A DNA stretch of 64,000 bases from Carpediemonas membranifera. Lineage: Eukaryota > Fornicata. The notes beneath the pieces are model-generated. The model searched no databases and had not been told where the DNA came from. It was given only the letters and a program-made list of their open reading frames with translations. Both the position numbers and the translations under genes were made by a program. Location of the stretch: contig JAHDYR010000002.1 in assembly GCA_019828565.1 (NCBI GenBank), positions 310,001-374,000 of the forward strand. Direction: 5' to 3'. Positions 20,758-32,338 of this stretch are shown one piece after another; the stretch's first letter is position 1, and the number at the start of each line of letters is the position of its first letter.

Positions 20758-21522
20758 CGTATATCGCCAAGAGACGTTAAATGGTTACTAAAAGTTTATG
20801 TATATCGCCTGCGGCTTGTAAGCACTCACACCGTGACTACCACCAGCCGTCATCACACCCCTAGCCCTACCCACACGTCCATTCTCGCCGATGCTGATTA
20901 AATCGTCCGGCCAGCGAGCCGGGGCCTTTCGCAAATTTAATATGGCCAAGAGACGTTATCTGCGGCTGAAACGAGCCCCATATAACCCCCTATGACGTTA
21001 TACGGAGAAATCATCGCCGATTTTCACGTTTCGGCGAGCTCCGGCCAAGGGGTCCAGGAGTCAGCTTTTGGGGGAAGGTCTGTGGTGCTCTAACGTACCT
21101 CGGGACGCACTGTGGAGGCCCCTAGAGTGCTCGGTCATGGCATGTCAGACCAAGGGTCCCTCAAATCTGGCCCCATTCAGGATGCTCCCCCTAAATGTTC
21201 CGTTGCAAGCGTCTGACGGGCGTTCTCTGGATACCGACCAAGATGGAGGTCACGTGGATGAACGGACGATAATTGCGGTATTCTGGCCATGCCTGGTACT
21301 CTCAAATCATCTATACTGCTCTGTGGTTCATTTATTGTTCATATCGTATGGACGTGGTGGACTTATGGTACTTGATGTTGTTTAGGGATTATTGTTGCTT
21401 TAATGATGCTCTGCGCTCGCTTACTGATGTTTCTTAGTGTTGTGCACATGCCTACTACGTTAAAGCCGCCAGTATTCTTTCTATTCTTAAGTTCCTCATT
21501 TCAGTCTCGTTGCGAGCATAAA
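19850..21522. repeat. Inverted duplicate of 44155-45850 (OTU gene 5' half plus upstream)
   Basis: About 0.75 kb upstream of OTU gene 2 and its 5' coding half recur in inverse orientation at 44155-45850 in the 22-kb element with only scattered differences. The upstream part (20758-21522) contains no gene; it should hold the promoter. Confidence 0.85.
20568..20597 (-). other. Possible in-frame 30-nt intron in OTU gene 2
   Basis: It starts GTACGTTAC and ends TTGTTTACACAG, matching the other introns. Length divides by three, so the ORF track is open either way. An identical segment lies at 45082-45111 in OTU gene 3. Confidence 0.5.
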
Positions 21523-21804
21523 GTGCGAAATAGTGGCCAATTGGCCACTACGATATCGGCAATTAAGACAGTAACAGGAGCGTTTGGTGCGCAGATCAAG
21601 ACTTTTTAACAATATCAACAAACGGTTCACTCACTTTCTCGTTTAACGTAGTGAATCATCAGTTTCAGCTGTGGCGTTAGTTGTTAGCCGTGCGAAGCAC
21701 TGATGAGGCCTTATTACCATCAATAGGAGTAATAAACACCATTTAACTTCAATATAGAGAGCGAGCGGCCAAGAAACAAGCGCCGGGAGGATAACGGCGG
21801 TGGA

Positions 21805-22292
21805 GAGCGGCAGGAGAGCGCCGGGCGATGGCGCACGGGAGGGAGAGCAGCAGGAGAGCGCCGGGCGATTGCGCACGGGAGGGAGAGCAGCATGAGAGCG
21901 CCGGGGTATGGCGCACGGGAGGGAGAGCAGCATGAGAGCGCCGGGCGATGGCGCACGGGAGGGAGAGCGGCAGGAGAGCGCCGGGCGATGGCGCACGGGA
22001 GGGAGAGCAGCATGAGAGCGCCGGGGTATGGCGCACGGGAGGGAGAGCAGCAGGAGAGCGCCGGGCGATTGCGCACGGGAGGGAGAGCAGCATGAGAGCG
22101 CCGGGGTATGGCGCACGGGAGGGAGACAGCATGAGAGCCAGGGGTATGGCATGGGAGGAGCAACAGGAGAGCCTGGGGTATGGCGAGGGAGGGAGCAGCA
22201 GGAGAGCGCCGGGGGATGGCGCACGGGAGGGAGAGCAGCAGGAGAGCGCCGGGGGATGGCGCACGGGAGGGAGAGCAGCAGGAGAGCGCACG
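21805..22292. repeat. GC-rich 40-bp minisatellite, long array
   Basis: The unit contains GAGAGCGCCGGGCGATGGCG followed by CACGGGAGGGAGAGCAGCAG, repeated about a dozen times with small variants. A shorter array of about six units lies at 22978-23197. Frames through it are open in several phases because 40 is not a multiple of 3 and stop codons are rare in the unit. Confidence 0.9.
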
Positions 22293-22296
22293 GAGG

Positions 22297-22396
22297 CGAT
22301 TTGGGGCCCCGAAAACGCCAGCATCAGCGCAAGTAAGCTATTCTATTACAAAATGCTTCACTTGCGCTGGTACTACAGCGTTTTCGGGGCCCTTTG
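22297..22396. repeat. Long interrupted hairpin (also at 23207-23303)
   Basis: GGGGCCCCGAAAACGC pairs with GCGTTTTCGGGGCCC, and AGCGCAAGTAAGC inside pairs with GCTTCACTTGCGCT. The loop is about 20 bases. It is present once in each duplicate. Confidence 0.75.
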
Positions 22397-22977
22397 CCCA
22401 TCTTTCGTCGTCTGAATATTTTCGTGCAGAATTCAAACGAGTGCCGCCTGGCAGAGGCTGAGCTGCGGAGCTTAGTCCCTGTGGCACCACTTGTCTGGCC
22501 CAGCTTCCCGCCATGCTCCCGAAAATTCAGGTGCAGATTTGGGAGCAGAGATGTCGACGAACCCCGGTAATATGGCGTTTTCGGGGCGCAAGTGCCACAC
22601 GCCCCACAGCCACGACACCAGCACCACTTACTTACTTTACTCATCGTTGCTTCGCTTTTCGCCTGGAACCTCATTTCAGTCTCGTTGCGAGCATAAAGTG
22701 CGAAATAGTGGCCAATTGGCCACTACGATATCGGCAATTAAGACAGTAACAGGAGCGTTTGGTGCGCAGATCAAGACTTTTTAACAATATCAACAAACGG
22801 TTCACTCACTTTCTCGTTTAACGTAGTGAATCATCAGTTTCAGCTGTGGCGTTAGTTGTTAGCCGTGCGAAGCACTGATGAGGCCTTATTACCATCAATA
22901 GGAGTAATAAACACCATTTAACTTCAATATAGAGAGCGAGCGGCCAAGAAACAAGCGCCGGGAGGATAACGGCGGTG

Positions 22978-23197
22978 GAGAGCGGCAGGAGAGCGCCGGG
23001 CGATGGCGCACGGGAGGGAGAGCGGCAGGAGAGCGCCGGGCGATGGCGCACGGGAGGGAGAGCAGCATGAGAGCGCCGGGCGATGGCGCACGGGAGGGAG
23101 AGCAGCAGGAGAGCGCCGGGGGATGGCGCACGGGAGGGAGAGCGGCAGGAGAGCGCCGGGGGATGGCGCACGGGAGGGAGAGCGGCAGGAGAGCGCA
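22978..23197. repeat. GC-rich 40-bp minisatellite, short array
   Basis: Same unit as 21805-22292, with about six copies. Confidence 0.9.
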
Positions 23198-23610
23198 CGG
23201 AGGCGATTTGGGGCCCCGAAAACGCCAGCATCAGCGCAAGTAAGCTATTCTATTACAAAATGCTTCACTTGCGCTGGTACTACAGCGTTTTCGGGGCCCT
23301 TTGCCCATCTTTCGTCGTCTGAATATTTTCGTGCAGAATTCAAACGAGTGCCGCCTGGCAGAGGCTGAGCTGCGGAGCTTAGTCCCTGTGGCACCACTTG
23401 TCTGGCCCAGCTTCCCGCCATGCTCCCGAAAATTCAGGTGCAGATTTGGGAGCAGAGATGTCGAGCGCCGCTACACCACCACCGCTACGCCAGCGCCGCC
23501 GCCCCTACGCTTGCGCAACTGACACGACGTCCCACGCCGGCGCCAGCACAGCGCCAGCAACGGCAAGCATACTCACTCACTACTTCAGCTAACATCATCA
23601 ACGATTTTAT

Positions 23611-23889
23611 CTAGAGTGAAGCAGCAACGGCTGCTTCCAACTCCTCGCGTGTAGCGCTTTCCCGTATTCGTTTCATACACCTTACCTTGTACCGTCCAAA
23701 ACGGCGACAGAAGGACAGAGAGTCCAGAAACTGTTCGAATACGTCACTATTTTGTCGGATCTCTGTGCAAATAACAACATCAGCATCCTCATCGTCGCAC
23801 TCAAGGTAAACGCACAGTTTTTGATATGTCTGCTTGTATTGCTCCTTCGTAGAGCGCTTCAGTCCCTCTAGAGCGTGCTTCAGCAGCAT
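23611..23889 (-). CDS. Small protein resembling a recombinase core-binding domain
   Basis: 92 residues, ATG 23889, TAG at 23611. GLKRSTKEQYKQTYQKLCVY followed by an acidic stretch and FEQFLDSLSFCRRFGRYKV has the rhythm of the SAM-like core-binding domain that precedes the catalytic domain in tyrosine recombinases. The catalytic R...H-x-x-R...Y domain is absent. The N-terminal part of the gene at 42492-43689 has the same pattern. It may be an orphan DNA-binding module or a relic. I recognise no exact family. Confidence 0.4.
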   Translation of the reverse strand: MLLKHALEGLKRSTKEQYKQTYQKLCVYLECDDEDADVVICTEIRQNSDVFEQFLDSLSFCRRFGRYKVRCMKRIRESATREELEAAVAASL

Positions 23890-24891
23890 TTCGATCGAGA
23901 TTAAAAATCACCCGAATTCTAGCTCTGTTCTGTGGCCGCTGCAGGCACCGCTGGGCGCAATAGAGCTCGGAGCGGCGTTGTCTGCCAAAAATACCTATTT
24001 GCTCCCGGTGAAAATTGAACCCACGATCAGGGGGCTGTGTACAAAGTCTCTTCCCACTATACTATGAATTATGGGAAATCCGCCCTTATTAAGCTTCCTA
24101 CAGGGAATATAGGCCATTTTGGAGGTATGAGCGACCGGGAGGGGGAGATTGGGGGACATTTACGGTATGGCTGGACTCTACTCGGGCAGACTATTATAAC
24201 GAGGCTCAGATCAGACCTCTACGGCCGCTATACGAGGAGAAACGAGCCAGTAAGGGCACTAGCGGCCCATGGCCGCAGCAGCGCCCAGCAAAGCTCAGCT
24301 ATAGAGTCACCTGAGGCCCCAAATGACGTGCTGATCAGGTCGACTCCCATCTATTGACTTGGTAATTGCAGAGGGCGTCTGAACGCGATGTCCTAATAAC
24401 CGACTTGGTCGGAGCGGTTCGGCGATGACTCCGTTGTATTCCACACCTTCTTTTAATGCCGAAACATGCAGTCCTTTAGAGTCAACGCGCGTCCTGTCCG
24501 TCAGGCGAAGGGCATTCAGCAGAGGCATTGCTGCGGTCTGCAGGCCGCCCCAGCGCTTCAGGATGGCCAACTGGATGATCTGGACCCATGTCTATCAAAT
24601 CCATTTTGATCACATCAAACGTGTGTCAAATCCGGCAAATCGATTTTGCGATAAAAAAAGGGGCAGAGGGGAGGAAGCGACCCATAAGTCGTACCTATGG
24701 ACCATTTCCTCCCCCCTGCCCGCTTTTTGAGTCTCAACTCTCAATTCCAATTTGTCCCTATGTTACTTTTTTCTAGCAGGATTTAAAGTTTGATACTGCG
24801 CATGCGTATTGCTTAGGTATAGCCAAGTACTACCATACCACTTTGAAGATCCAGCTCCGTCTCATCGTCGAGTTCATTTTTTCTTGCAAAA
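23890..24891. other. Gene-free right arm of the 11.8-kb element
   Basis: No supported coding region; open frames here are short and not protein-like. Confidence 0.45.
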
Positions 24892-24961
24892 TGACTTAAA
24901 GTCAAGTTTTGTCCTTGACTTTAAGTCACAAAAACTTGACTTGAAGTCAAGGAATTGACAG
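24892..24961 (-). repeat. Right TIR of the 11.8-kb element
   Basis: Inverted match to 13124-13193. It ends GGAATTGACAG at 24961. Confidence 0.9.
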
Positions 24962-25079
24962 TATGGTTAGGAGAAAACTTCCCATTTCTGCTCTCGTGCC
25001 CCAGAGCAGACGAACTCTTGGTCCTGAAATTACCATTTGGTGGATGCTGGCGCCGCGGGGCACCGTCGCTCGCTTCGAG

Positions 25080-28000
25080 CTCGAATAGCTTTCAATGAGA
25101 TCCGATAAATCCCGATTGCCAGCTTTTTGGCCTTTTTCCGGTTGGTTTCGTCAACTTCCCATACCGGACATTTCAACCTTTGAGCTTCTGAGGGGCCTCA
25201 TCTTTCCAGAGGACGTAGTCACCCGGCTTCAGTTCGGTGTTGACTATTGTCTTTTGGCCCGGGCCCACACTCTCTCTGGCAGTGGTCTCCAGGGCGTTAA
25301 GGGCCAGCTCCAGGTCCTTTTTTGAACTCTGGGAAATCTCTGATCGGAGAGTTGTTGTCGTTCGTCCACCAGCTTGTAAACATGTTGTGCTCATGGCCAA
25401 ATATCAGCTCGTGCGGGGAGAACTTCGTGGCCGTATGTGTCGTGCCGTTGATAATCATCTGGACCGTCGGTAGGAGTCCGCACCACTGGTCTTTGTAGGC
25501 TATTGCCAGGACAAGCCACCGTAGGTGTCTTCCAATCTCCGCATTCCTTCTCTCCACGAGACCATTGCTCTGTGGATGAAACGGGATGGTGAAGTGGTGT
25601 GCGACTTTCAATGACGTTGTGAGTTGTTCAACTATCGAGTTCGCGTACTCCGGGCCGCCGTCGGACAGAATCTCCGCCGGTATCCCGTGTCGCGTGAAAA
25701 CGTGGTCCCATAGGGCCCTGGTGGAGGTCTCGGCGTCGATCGATGCGACTGCGACGAGCTCGGTGTATCTTGTAAACATGTCTACAGCCACAATGATGTA
25801 GCGAGCGCCCAGCGAATCCGTTGGGAGAGGGCCAATTGTGTCGACTGCCACTGTCTCCCATGGTCTGGTGCGTCTTGTCTGGCCCTTTTGGGCGATAAAG
25901 TAGTCCTTGATGCGAGTCTTCAGACAAATGGGGCACGTCTTGATGTGCTTTTTGACGTCCAAGAGCATCCCCGGCCAAAAATGCAGACGTGGCGAGTGCT
26001 TGGAACGTTGAATTTGCTCCCGTATGAAATTGGTGAGCGGTCCGAAGGGCCTTGTCGCGTGTCTCTCCCTTGGGGATAATCGGCACTCCGTCCTTGAAGT
26101 AGATCGAGTTTTCGATGGATACTCCCTCTAGTTTCTCCCAGCCGACTCGAGTTGACTCAGGTGCCATGGCCTGGGCAGCCTGGATCAACTCAAGGGTCAG
26201 CCCTGGGCCGGCGTCCTCCGCCTCTAGCAGGTTCAGCTGCGGCCCGAGGTCCCCCTCGGGGAAGGATACGCGACAGCATGTCTGCCATCTTGTTTGTCTC
26301 TCCAGCAATATGCTCGATCGTAATGTTGTAGTCCGACAAGACAGACGTCCACCTGAGGAGTTTCTTGGAAAGCTCCTTCCTCTGCATGAGATATACCAGA
26401 TTCTGGTGGTCGGTGCGGATCTGTATGTTGTCCTTGAGGCGGAAAAGTTGAGCCATGTCAGGTCTCGTGAGACAAAAGATGATAGCATGAAGCTCTTGTT
26501 CGTAGGTCGGCCACCTAGTCTGGGTTGGCGTATGACACTTTGCGAAGAGCGAGACGATCTCTCGGTTGCCGGAGTCGTCTTCTTGGAACAGAATGCCCCC
26601 TAGTCCGTCGTTCGACGCGTCCGTCTCGAGGGTCCACTTCTTTGAGAAGTCGGGGAAATGGAGGACTGTGTCTGAGCTGAGTCTCTCCTTGAACGTTGTA
26701 AACGCCTCTTCTTGTTTGGGGTTCCAAGTTATGTTCTTTGAGTTCTCCTGTGCCGTTAGCATCTCGTTGAGAGGTTTGAGGATTCGTGATGAGTCCGGGA
26801 CGAACTGGGCGACATAGTTGAATGATCCCAGTGTCCTCTGAAGCTCCTTTGCGGTGGACGGGAGCGGTATGGCGTTTACCGCCTCTACCTTCTCTGGGGC
26901 AAGTTGTTTCCCCTTCTCCGAGACAATATACCCGACGGCCTCGACGTGGGCTGAGCCTATCGTGCACTTCGGGCCTTTAAGGCGCAGTGAATAATGTCTA
27001 CAGATCCTGAAGACGGTTTTGATCAGGGTGAGAAACTGGGCCTCGGTCTTGGCGTAAATCAAGATGTCGTCAAGATAGATGTCCACCCCTTTGTGGAGGA
27101 CCTCGGCGAACGCCTTCTGCATGGCGCGTTGGAATCTCGCCGGGGCGTTCATCAGGCCGAATGGACATCTGGTGAACTCGCAGTATGCGTCTGGAGTGAC
27201 AAAAGCGGTTTTGGGGATATCTTCCTCGTGCATCCGCATCTGGTAGTAGCCTTGTCTGAGGTCTAGGCCTGCAAAGTATTTGCAGCCTGATGCTCGGTCT
27301 ACAAACTCGCGCGTGTTAGGCAGGGGGAAGTTATCCCTCACTGTCTTGGAGTTTAACTCCTTGTAGTCAATGCAAAGACGGATCTTGGTCGATCCTTTGT
27401 GGCCCTGCCTGACTACTACGATCGGCGAGCTGTACGGCCCAGTCGAGTCCTGGATTATCCCGTCTCGCCTGAGTTGTTCTAGCTCTGTCGACACCAGGCC
27501 TTGGGTCACTGGGTCGAGTCTGCGAGCGCGGCATTGTACAATTGCCCGCTCGTCTATCAGTTCAATCGACATGGGTTCCAGTCGAGACCCTTCCTTGGGT
27601 AGTTCTTCCTCGAAGATATCGTCAAATGAGTTGATTATCTCGAGAATCTCGGGTCGGATCTTCGACTCCGGGACGTGGACACCACAGTAGTCGTCGGTTA
27701 TCGCCATGTTTGCGTCCTCCGTGAGATATTCATGGTAGAACGGCAGCCAGTCCTCGTCCTCCTCAATTGAGGAGAGCTTGTGCAGGTTAAGGTTGAGTGT
27801 GCCATCGCCAATGAGTGCGAGTGACCTCAGCAAGTCACACCCGATGAGAGCCTTGAAGAACTCACCGGGGAGTACGTAGTACTTCCATGTAACCTCCAAC
27901 TGTGTGACACCTAGTGCTGGGAATGCTGCCTTAAATGTGACTGCTTGATCTGTCACGAGGGAGCGTCCGTCTCCTAGCGTGACCTTGATCTTTTCCTCGA

Positions 28001-28985
28001 GAGAGGTCTGCACTGTGTCCTTGGGTAGGGTACGTAGTGCCTTCGAACTAATGAAGCTTCGGCTTGCACCAGTGTCTACAACGAACGAGTAAGTTTTGCC
28101 TTTTACAGTAGCGGGGGTCGTCAGTGGACCCTTCCCGCCCTTCTCGTTAGTCGACGCGCTGTCGGCGTTGTTGTTCTCGCTGTAGCGGGGGTGCTTATCG
28201 CATCTGAAGTCCATGTGGGGACCGCCACAGAAACGACAGGGGCGCGACGGCTTCTTGGGTCCGTCGGCCGGCGGGCGCTTGGCCGCGTCCGGGCGGTACT
28301 GGGCCTTCCTGGCCTGGGCCGGGGCCTTGGGTCCGCCGGCCGGGGTTTGCGAGAGGGGTTGATCATGGTCATACGCCCTAGCAGCCCTAAGAGCCACCGC
28401 TACGGTGTCCTCGAAGGTCTTGACGTTGTGGAGAGCAAGCAAGGTCTGTGCCTTCTTGCGGAATGCTGTCGGGTTCAGGGACTCCCTGAAGAGCCGTGCA
28501 GCCAGCTTATCAAAGCTTGCGAGCAGTTCGTCGGCATTGGGGTTGTCGTCGATGGGGTCCAAGAACCCTTCTGGGTCTGGCGTCTTGGAGTAGAGCTCGA
28601 TGCGCTTGCGGAATGCTGCCGCTTGTAGTCTCGTGCCAGCTTCGAAGTTGCGTGCGGTGCTCGGCACCATGGGGAAACGAAGGTCTTGGAGCTCTTCGAC
28701 GAGTGCTAGGATGGAGTGGGGAAGGAGCCGCTGGCGACACCATTCGGTGAAGTTCTTGAGAGTGTAGTTCTTGTCGGATGTGTCTATGCCTTCGGCCTTG
28801 AGTTCGAGGGCAAATGACTCCTCAATGAGGACGGACAGTGGGATGCTTGGGTTTTGTATAGTAAAAATCGTTGCTCGGCGCTCAAACTCCTCAAGAGTCT
28901 CTAGTGTTAGATTTGAAGGAGAAAGCTCAGGAATTTGAACAGTTAACGACATCAGCACAGCTAATACTAGTATTGTCGGTTGAAA
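25080..28985 (-). mobile_element. Ty3/gypsy retrotransposon 1
   Basis: It lies head-to-head with gypsy element 2. The limits are approximate, because neither LTR could be recognised; the 5' side ends abruptly where element 2's open frame begins. Probably a partial or decayed copy. Confidence 0.7.
25173..28952 (-). CDS. Ty3/gypsy Gag-Pol polyprotein, element 1 (three frameshifts)
   Basis: ATG 28952. In order: Gag-like helical region (about 240 residues), zinc knuckle CRFCGGPHMDFRC, aspartic protease VVDTGASRSFIS, reverse transcriptase with YLDDILIY, RNase H starting ETDASNDG, then integrase with the H-H-C-C end CPICLKTR and the D-D-E residues in VAVDTIGP, SDGGPEY and NGLVERRN. One extra base each near 26258-26261 (GGGG), about 25975-25995, and 25318-25323 (TTTTTT) shifts the frame; with these read through, the protein ends KLKG at 25173. 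The order RT-RNase H-integrase defines Ty3/gypsy (Metaviridae). I did not find a pair of LTRs. The left side ends about 210 bases from the 11.8-kb element. Confidence 0.88.
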
Positions 28986-29045
28986 TCATTTACAGTAAAC
29001 CGCAGCGGGGTAAAAGTGGTCAAAACTGGACGGAGCAGTTTATAG

Positions 29046-31828
29046 ACCGGTGACAGCACGCAGCCGAAGTGCTTCGCGTGCGGCCAACCGGGTCACAAAG
29101 CGACGAAGTGCAAGTCCACCAAGCTTCTCGATGGCTGGGAGAGGAAGAAGGAAGGGGAACCGCCGACACGTATCACTCGCCAGGCGAAAGCGGCAACAGA
29201 AACGAGCAACAGCTGGCACACTCAGTTAACGCTGCTCCGGAAGGACCGCACGCCGTTGATGAGCTTCGATGCATTCTGCGACAGCGGGTGCACCTCAACA
29301 CTGATCCTGCCGAGCGAATGGCAGCCCATCTTCAGAGAAGCCGGCTTCAAGACTGCCAGAAGCGCACTGAAATTTGAAGGGTTCAACCACCAGCCCCTAG
29401 AAACCGAGGCCTCCAGCGAACCCATATTCATGGAGACCCCCGCGGGCCCGACACGCACGGCCGCGCGGGCGAGGACGCACCTCCCGGTGCATTTCGCAAG
29501 CTGGGTCGACGAGCCCACCCTCGGGCTTGACGCGCTTGCGGCGCTCGGGATGATAGACCATAGCACGGGGAACGCCGCGGCGTCCACAGACATAGGAGAC
29601 CCATCGGCCGAGCCCCGGCGGCGACGTCAAGAACTCCCGCCGGAGTATCAGAAACTCGTCGAGAAGAACTGGAGACTATTTAGTGACCAGACGGCGGACG
29701 GCGACAAGACGCTCCCCGCATACCCAATCGAGCTCATCGACGGAGACACCACGCTACGAGAGAACGCGAGGCAGCTAAGCCCGCCGATGAGGGAGGTCGC
29801 CGCCGAGGAGATCAGACGGATGCTCCACGAGAAGGTGATCCGCCGCGCAAGAGGGAATGACACCTACGCATCGCCGATCGTCATCGTTAGACAGAAGGGC
29901 AAGTATCGCTTCTGCATCGATTACAGGAAGCTGAACGCCGCCACACGATCGATGAGCTTGCCGACAGAGAACATAGAGGCGATGCTGGCAGCAACCCACG
30001 GGTTCTCGCACTTCGCGACGCTTGACCTGCGTCGTGGATACAACCAAGTCCCAATTCGGGAGGAGGACATCAGCAAGACGGCCTTCACCACACCGATGGG
30101 GCTGTTCGAGGCCACGCGGCTGCCTTTTGGGCTGAAAAACGCCCCAGCGTTCTTTCAAGACGCGATGAACACGATCTTTCGCGAACTGATCGACACGGGA
30201 AAACTGCACATATACATAGACGACTTCCTCGTCAAGGCCCACAGCGATAAGGAACGCCTAGAGACACTCAAGCGCCTACTCCAGATCGCCGCCGAGTATG
30301 ACCTCCGATTCAACTTAGACAAGTGCGACCTCGCGAGCGAGGAGGTGAACTGCGTCGGATACTTGATATCCAAGGACGGGATCAGGATGGATCCAGCGAG
30401 GATCGCGGCAGTCCGCGACATGGCCAAACCGACTGACCTCGCGAGCCTGCGCCGTTTCCTCGGCCCGTGGCCATATTCTTCACGAGGTTCGTGCCCGACC
30501 TGGCCTCCATACTCGCGCCACTCACAGCACTTACGAGCAAGTCGAAGATGGTCAAGCGAGACTGGGACGACACTCACGACACCGCGTTCACACGGGCGAA
30601 GGAGGCGATCTCAGGCGCACGCATTCTGGCCGCCCCAGATTACACACAACCCCTCGTCGTCCGGACGGATGCCAGCAACATAGGCGTCGGCGGAGTCCTG
30701 CTACAGATCATCGACGGCGAGGAGCGACCCATCACATTTATGTCGAAGAAACTCACGGCAGCCGAGCAAAACTGGACCGTGGGGGAACGTGAAGCATTCG
30801 CGATAGTCCACGCCGTCCGCCTGTGGAAGCCATATCTAGCAGGGACGCAGTTCGTCATCCAGACGGACCACGCAAACCTGCGCTTCACTGAGAGATCAGC
30901 CTCTGAAAAGATCACCAGATGGAGGATGGAACTCCAGCAACACGATTTCATCATAGAATACATCCCAGGCAAGCTTAACGACGTAGCAGACTGCCTCTCG
31001 AAGGCATTCCGCCTCCAACGGGTAAGGAAGCCACCACAGCGTCTAATGGACGACGAATTCGTCTCCTTCGGGGAATCCGCGGACGCAGACGAGGAACAGG
31101 AGACAGAAGACGCATACGAGGGCACAGACGCGGAAGACGGCGACGAACAAGCGCTGGACGACGAGGCGTCGAACATCATCCAGGACGCGGCCCGTCCAAC
31201 CGCAGCGACGCTCGAGGAGACCCTGGCCCAGGCGCACGGCATCGAGACGGGGCACCAAGGAGTCAACGCGACCATACGCCTCATGAAAGACGCCGGCCAA
31301 TCATGGCCGGGGATGCGAGCCGCAGTCGTCGACTTCATCATCCGGTGCCCAGTATGCCAAAAGAACATGGCCCGAGGAAACATCAAGGTCCGGCAGGGTA
31401 AGATCCCCCGCGACACACCATTCGCACGGGTTGCGATCGATACTGTCAAGGTCACGCCGACATCCCGCTCCGGCCACAGGTACATCATGGTGATGGTGGA
31501 TCACGCCACACGCTACACCGAGATATACCCGACAACCAACAAGACAGCCGAGGACGCCGCGGCAGCCTTGCTCCATTGGATCGGACACCACGGACCCATG
31601 GAGACCCTCCACAGCGACCAGGGCACAGAGTTCAAAAACAGAGTGGTCGCAGCCCTACTGAAGCCGCTCGACGCGTCACATCACACAACCTTCAGCTATC
31701 ATCCACCGGCAAATGGGATTAACGAACGAACGAACCAGACCGTGGTGAAGCTTCTCAGAAGAGTTTGCAGCGACTGGGGCACATGGGAGGACTGGCCGAT
31801 AGCACTGCCCATCATACAACGCCAACAT
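29046..31828 (+). CDS. Ty3/gypsy Pol, element 2, 5' part (interrupted)
   Basis: The frame opens after an in-frame TAG at 29043. In order: zinc knuckle CFACGQPGHKATKC, protease FCDSGCTSTLILP, reverse transcriptase with YIDDFLV, RNase H (RTDASNIGVGG), integrase with CPVCQKN and the catalytic blocks AIDTVKVTP, SDQGTEF and NGINERTN. One extra C in CCC 30464-30466 shifts the frame at the RT/RNase H boundary (RRFLG then AIFFTRFVP). The protein stops making sense after PIIQRQH at 31828, exactly where the 22-kb element begins, and resumes at 53862. The 5' Gag part is missing or truncated. Confidence 0.88.
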
Positions 31829-31829
31829 G
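31826..31829 (+). repeat. Target-site duplication, left copy (CATG)
   Basis: CATG at 31826-31829 is repeated at 53859-53862, directly outside the two TIRs. One copy is needed to restore the integrase frame. Confidence 0.85.
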
Positions 31830-31884
31830 CTGCGTTTTCCGGTACTCTAACCGGGACTTAAAGTCCCAGAATCAAGTCCCGGAA
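31830..31884 (+). repeat. Left TIR of the 22-kb element
   Basis: Starts CTGCGTTTTCCGGTACTC, then the palindrome GGGACTTAAAGTCCC and a second AAGTCCCGGAAT. It aligns to the right TIR with a few mismatches and one gap. Confidence 0.9.
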
Positions 31885-32338
31885 TCCTTGATTGATTTTG
31901 ATCGATGTCGTCGGATCATCCCCAAAGTGGGTGACAGTCTTCTACTAGCCTAGTTCTACCTCTGGAAACATTATTAGCGCATGTCGATGTCACAAAAAAT
32001 ATTTATGATCGTTTTCCGTATCGTCAGTGCAGGATAAGGTCGCATGACTTGGCCAAAGTCGCTCTTCAGAACTCGATCGTCTGACACATACAAACGCTAA
32101 AAGTGGTTGGCAAAGATGCATTAGACCTTGTATATGACGTGTATAGACAAAATTTCGGGTGTTGCACTGTCACCTCTGAGGGGTATCCTCTCAAAAAGTG
32201 TTGAAACTCCTACTGTAACATCCCCTTGCTGTCCTAGCAACGGAATAGTACTTTATTTACCTCAACTTTATCCCATTCGATAAAGAAAAGTCAAATTGTG
32301 TGAGCAATCTTCAACCTTAAAGTGCACATACAGGCATC
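31885..32338. other. Subterminal spacer and promoter region of PHD-like gene 2
   Basis: No gene. CTTAAAGTGCACATAC lies about 25 bases upstream of the ATG at 32339. A related CTTTAAG word lies upstream of the kinase start at 42327. Confidence 0.4.

Larger units (their letters stand above)
21494..23464. repeat. Tandem segmental duplication (21494-22556 and 22674-23464)
   Basis: Each copy begins TTTCAGTCTCGTTGCGAGC with CATAAAGTGC, then the perfect palindrome AGTGGCCAATTGGCCACT, a gene-free stretch, a minisatellite, a long hairpin, and ends GGAGCAGAGATGTCGA. The copies are nearly identical except for the number of minisatellite units. Overlapping open frames arise from the repeat and are not genes. 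Confidence 0.85.
13124..24961. mobile_element. Large DNA element, 11.8 kb, with 70-bp TIRs
   Basis: The two ends are inverted copies over 70 bp with a single mismatch, beginning CTGTCAATTCCTTGAC. Just outside lie CATA (left) and TATG (right). These share a TA duplication, or each differs by one transition from CATG, the duplication flanking the 22-kb element. Inside are a PHD-like gene, GCNEQ copy 2, OTU gene 2, a 92-residue recombinase-like ORF, a possible 76-residue ORF and a repeat block. No polymerase, capsid or retroviral integrase is visible. Gene content and end structure match those of the 22-kb element, so I class them together. Mobility is inferred from structure. Confidence 0.8.

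Noticed and set aside
21805-22292. CRISPR array
   Set aside because: Units are contiguous 40-bp repeats without unique spacers; eukaryotic context.
21720-23370. Long ORFs on both strands across the minisatellite
   Set aside because: A 40-bp repeat with few stops keeps several frames open; products are simple Arg/Gly/Ala or Pro/Ser/Ala repeats without independent support.
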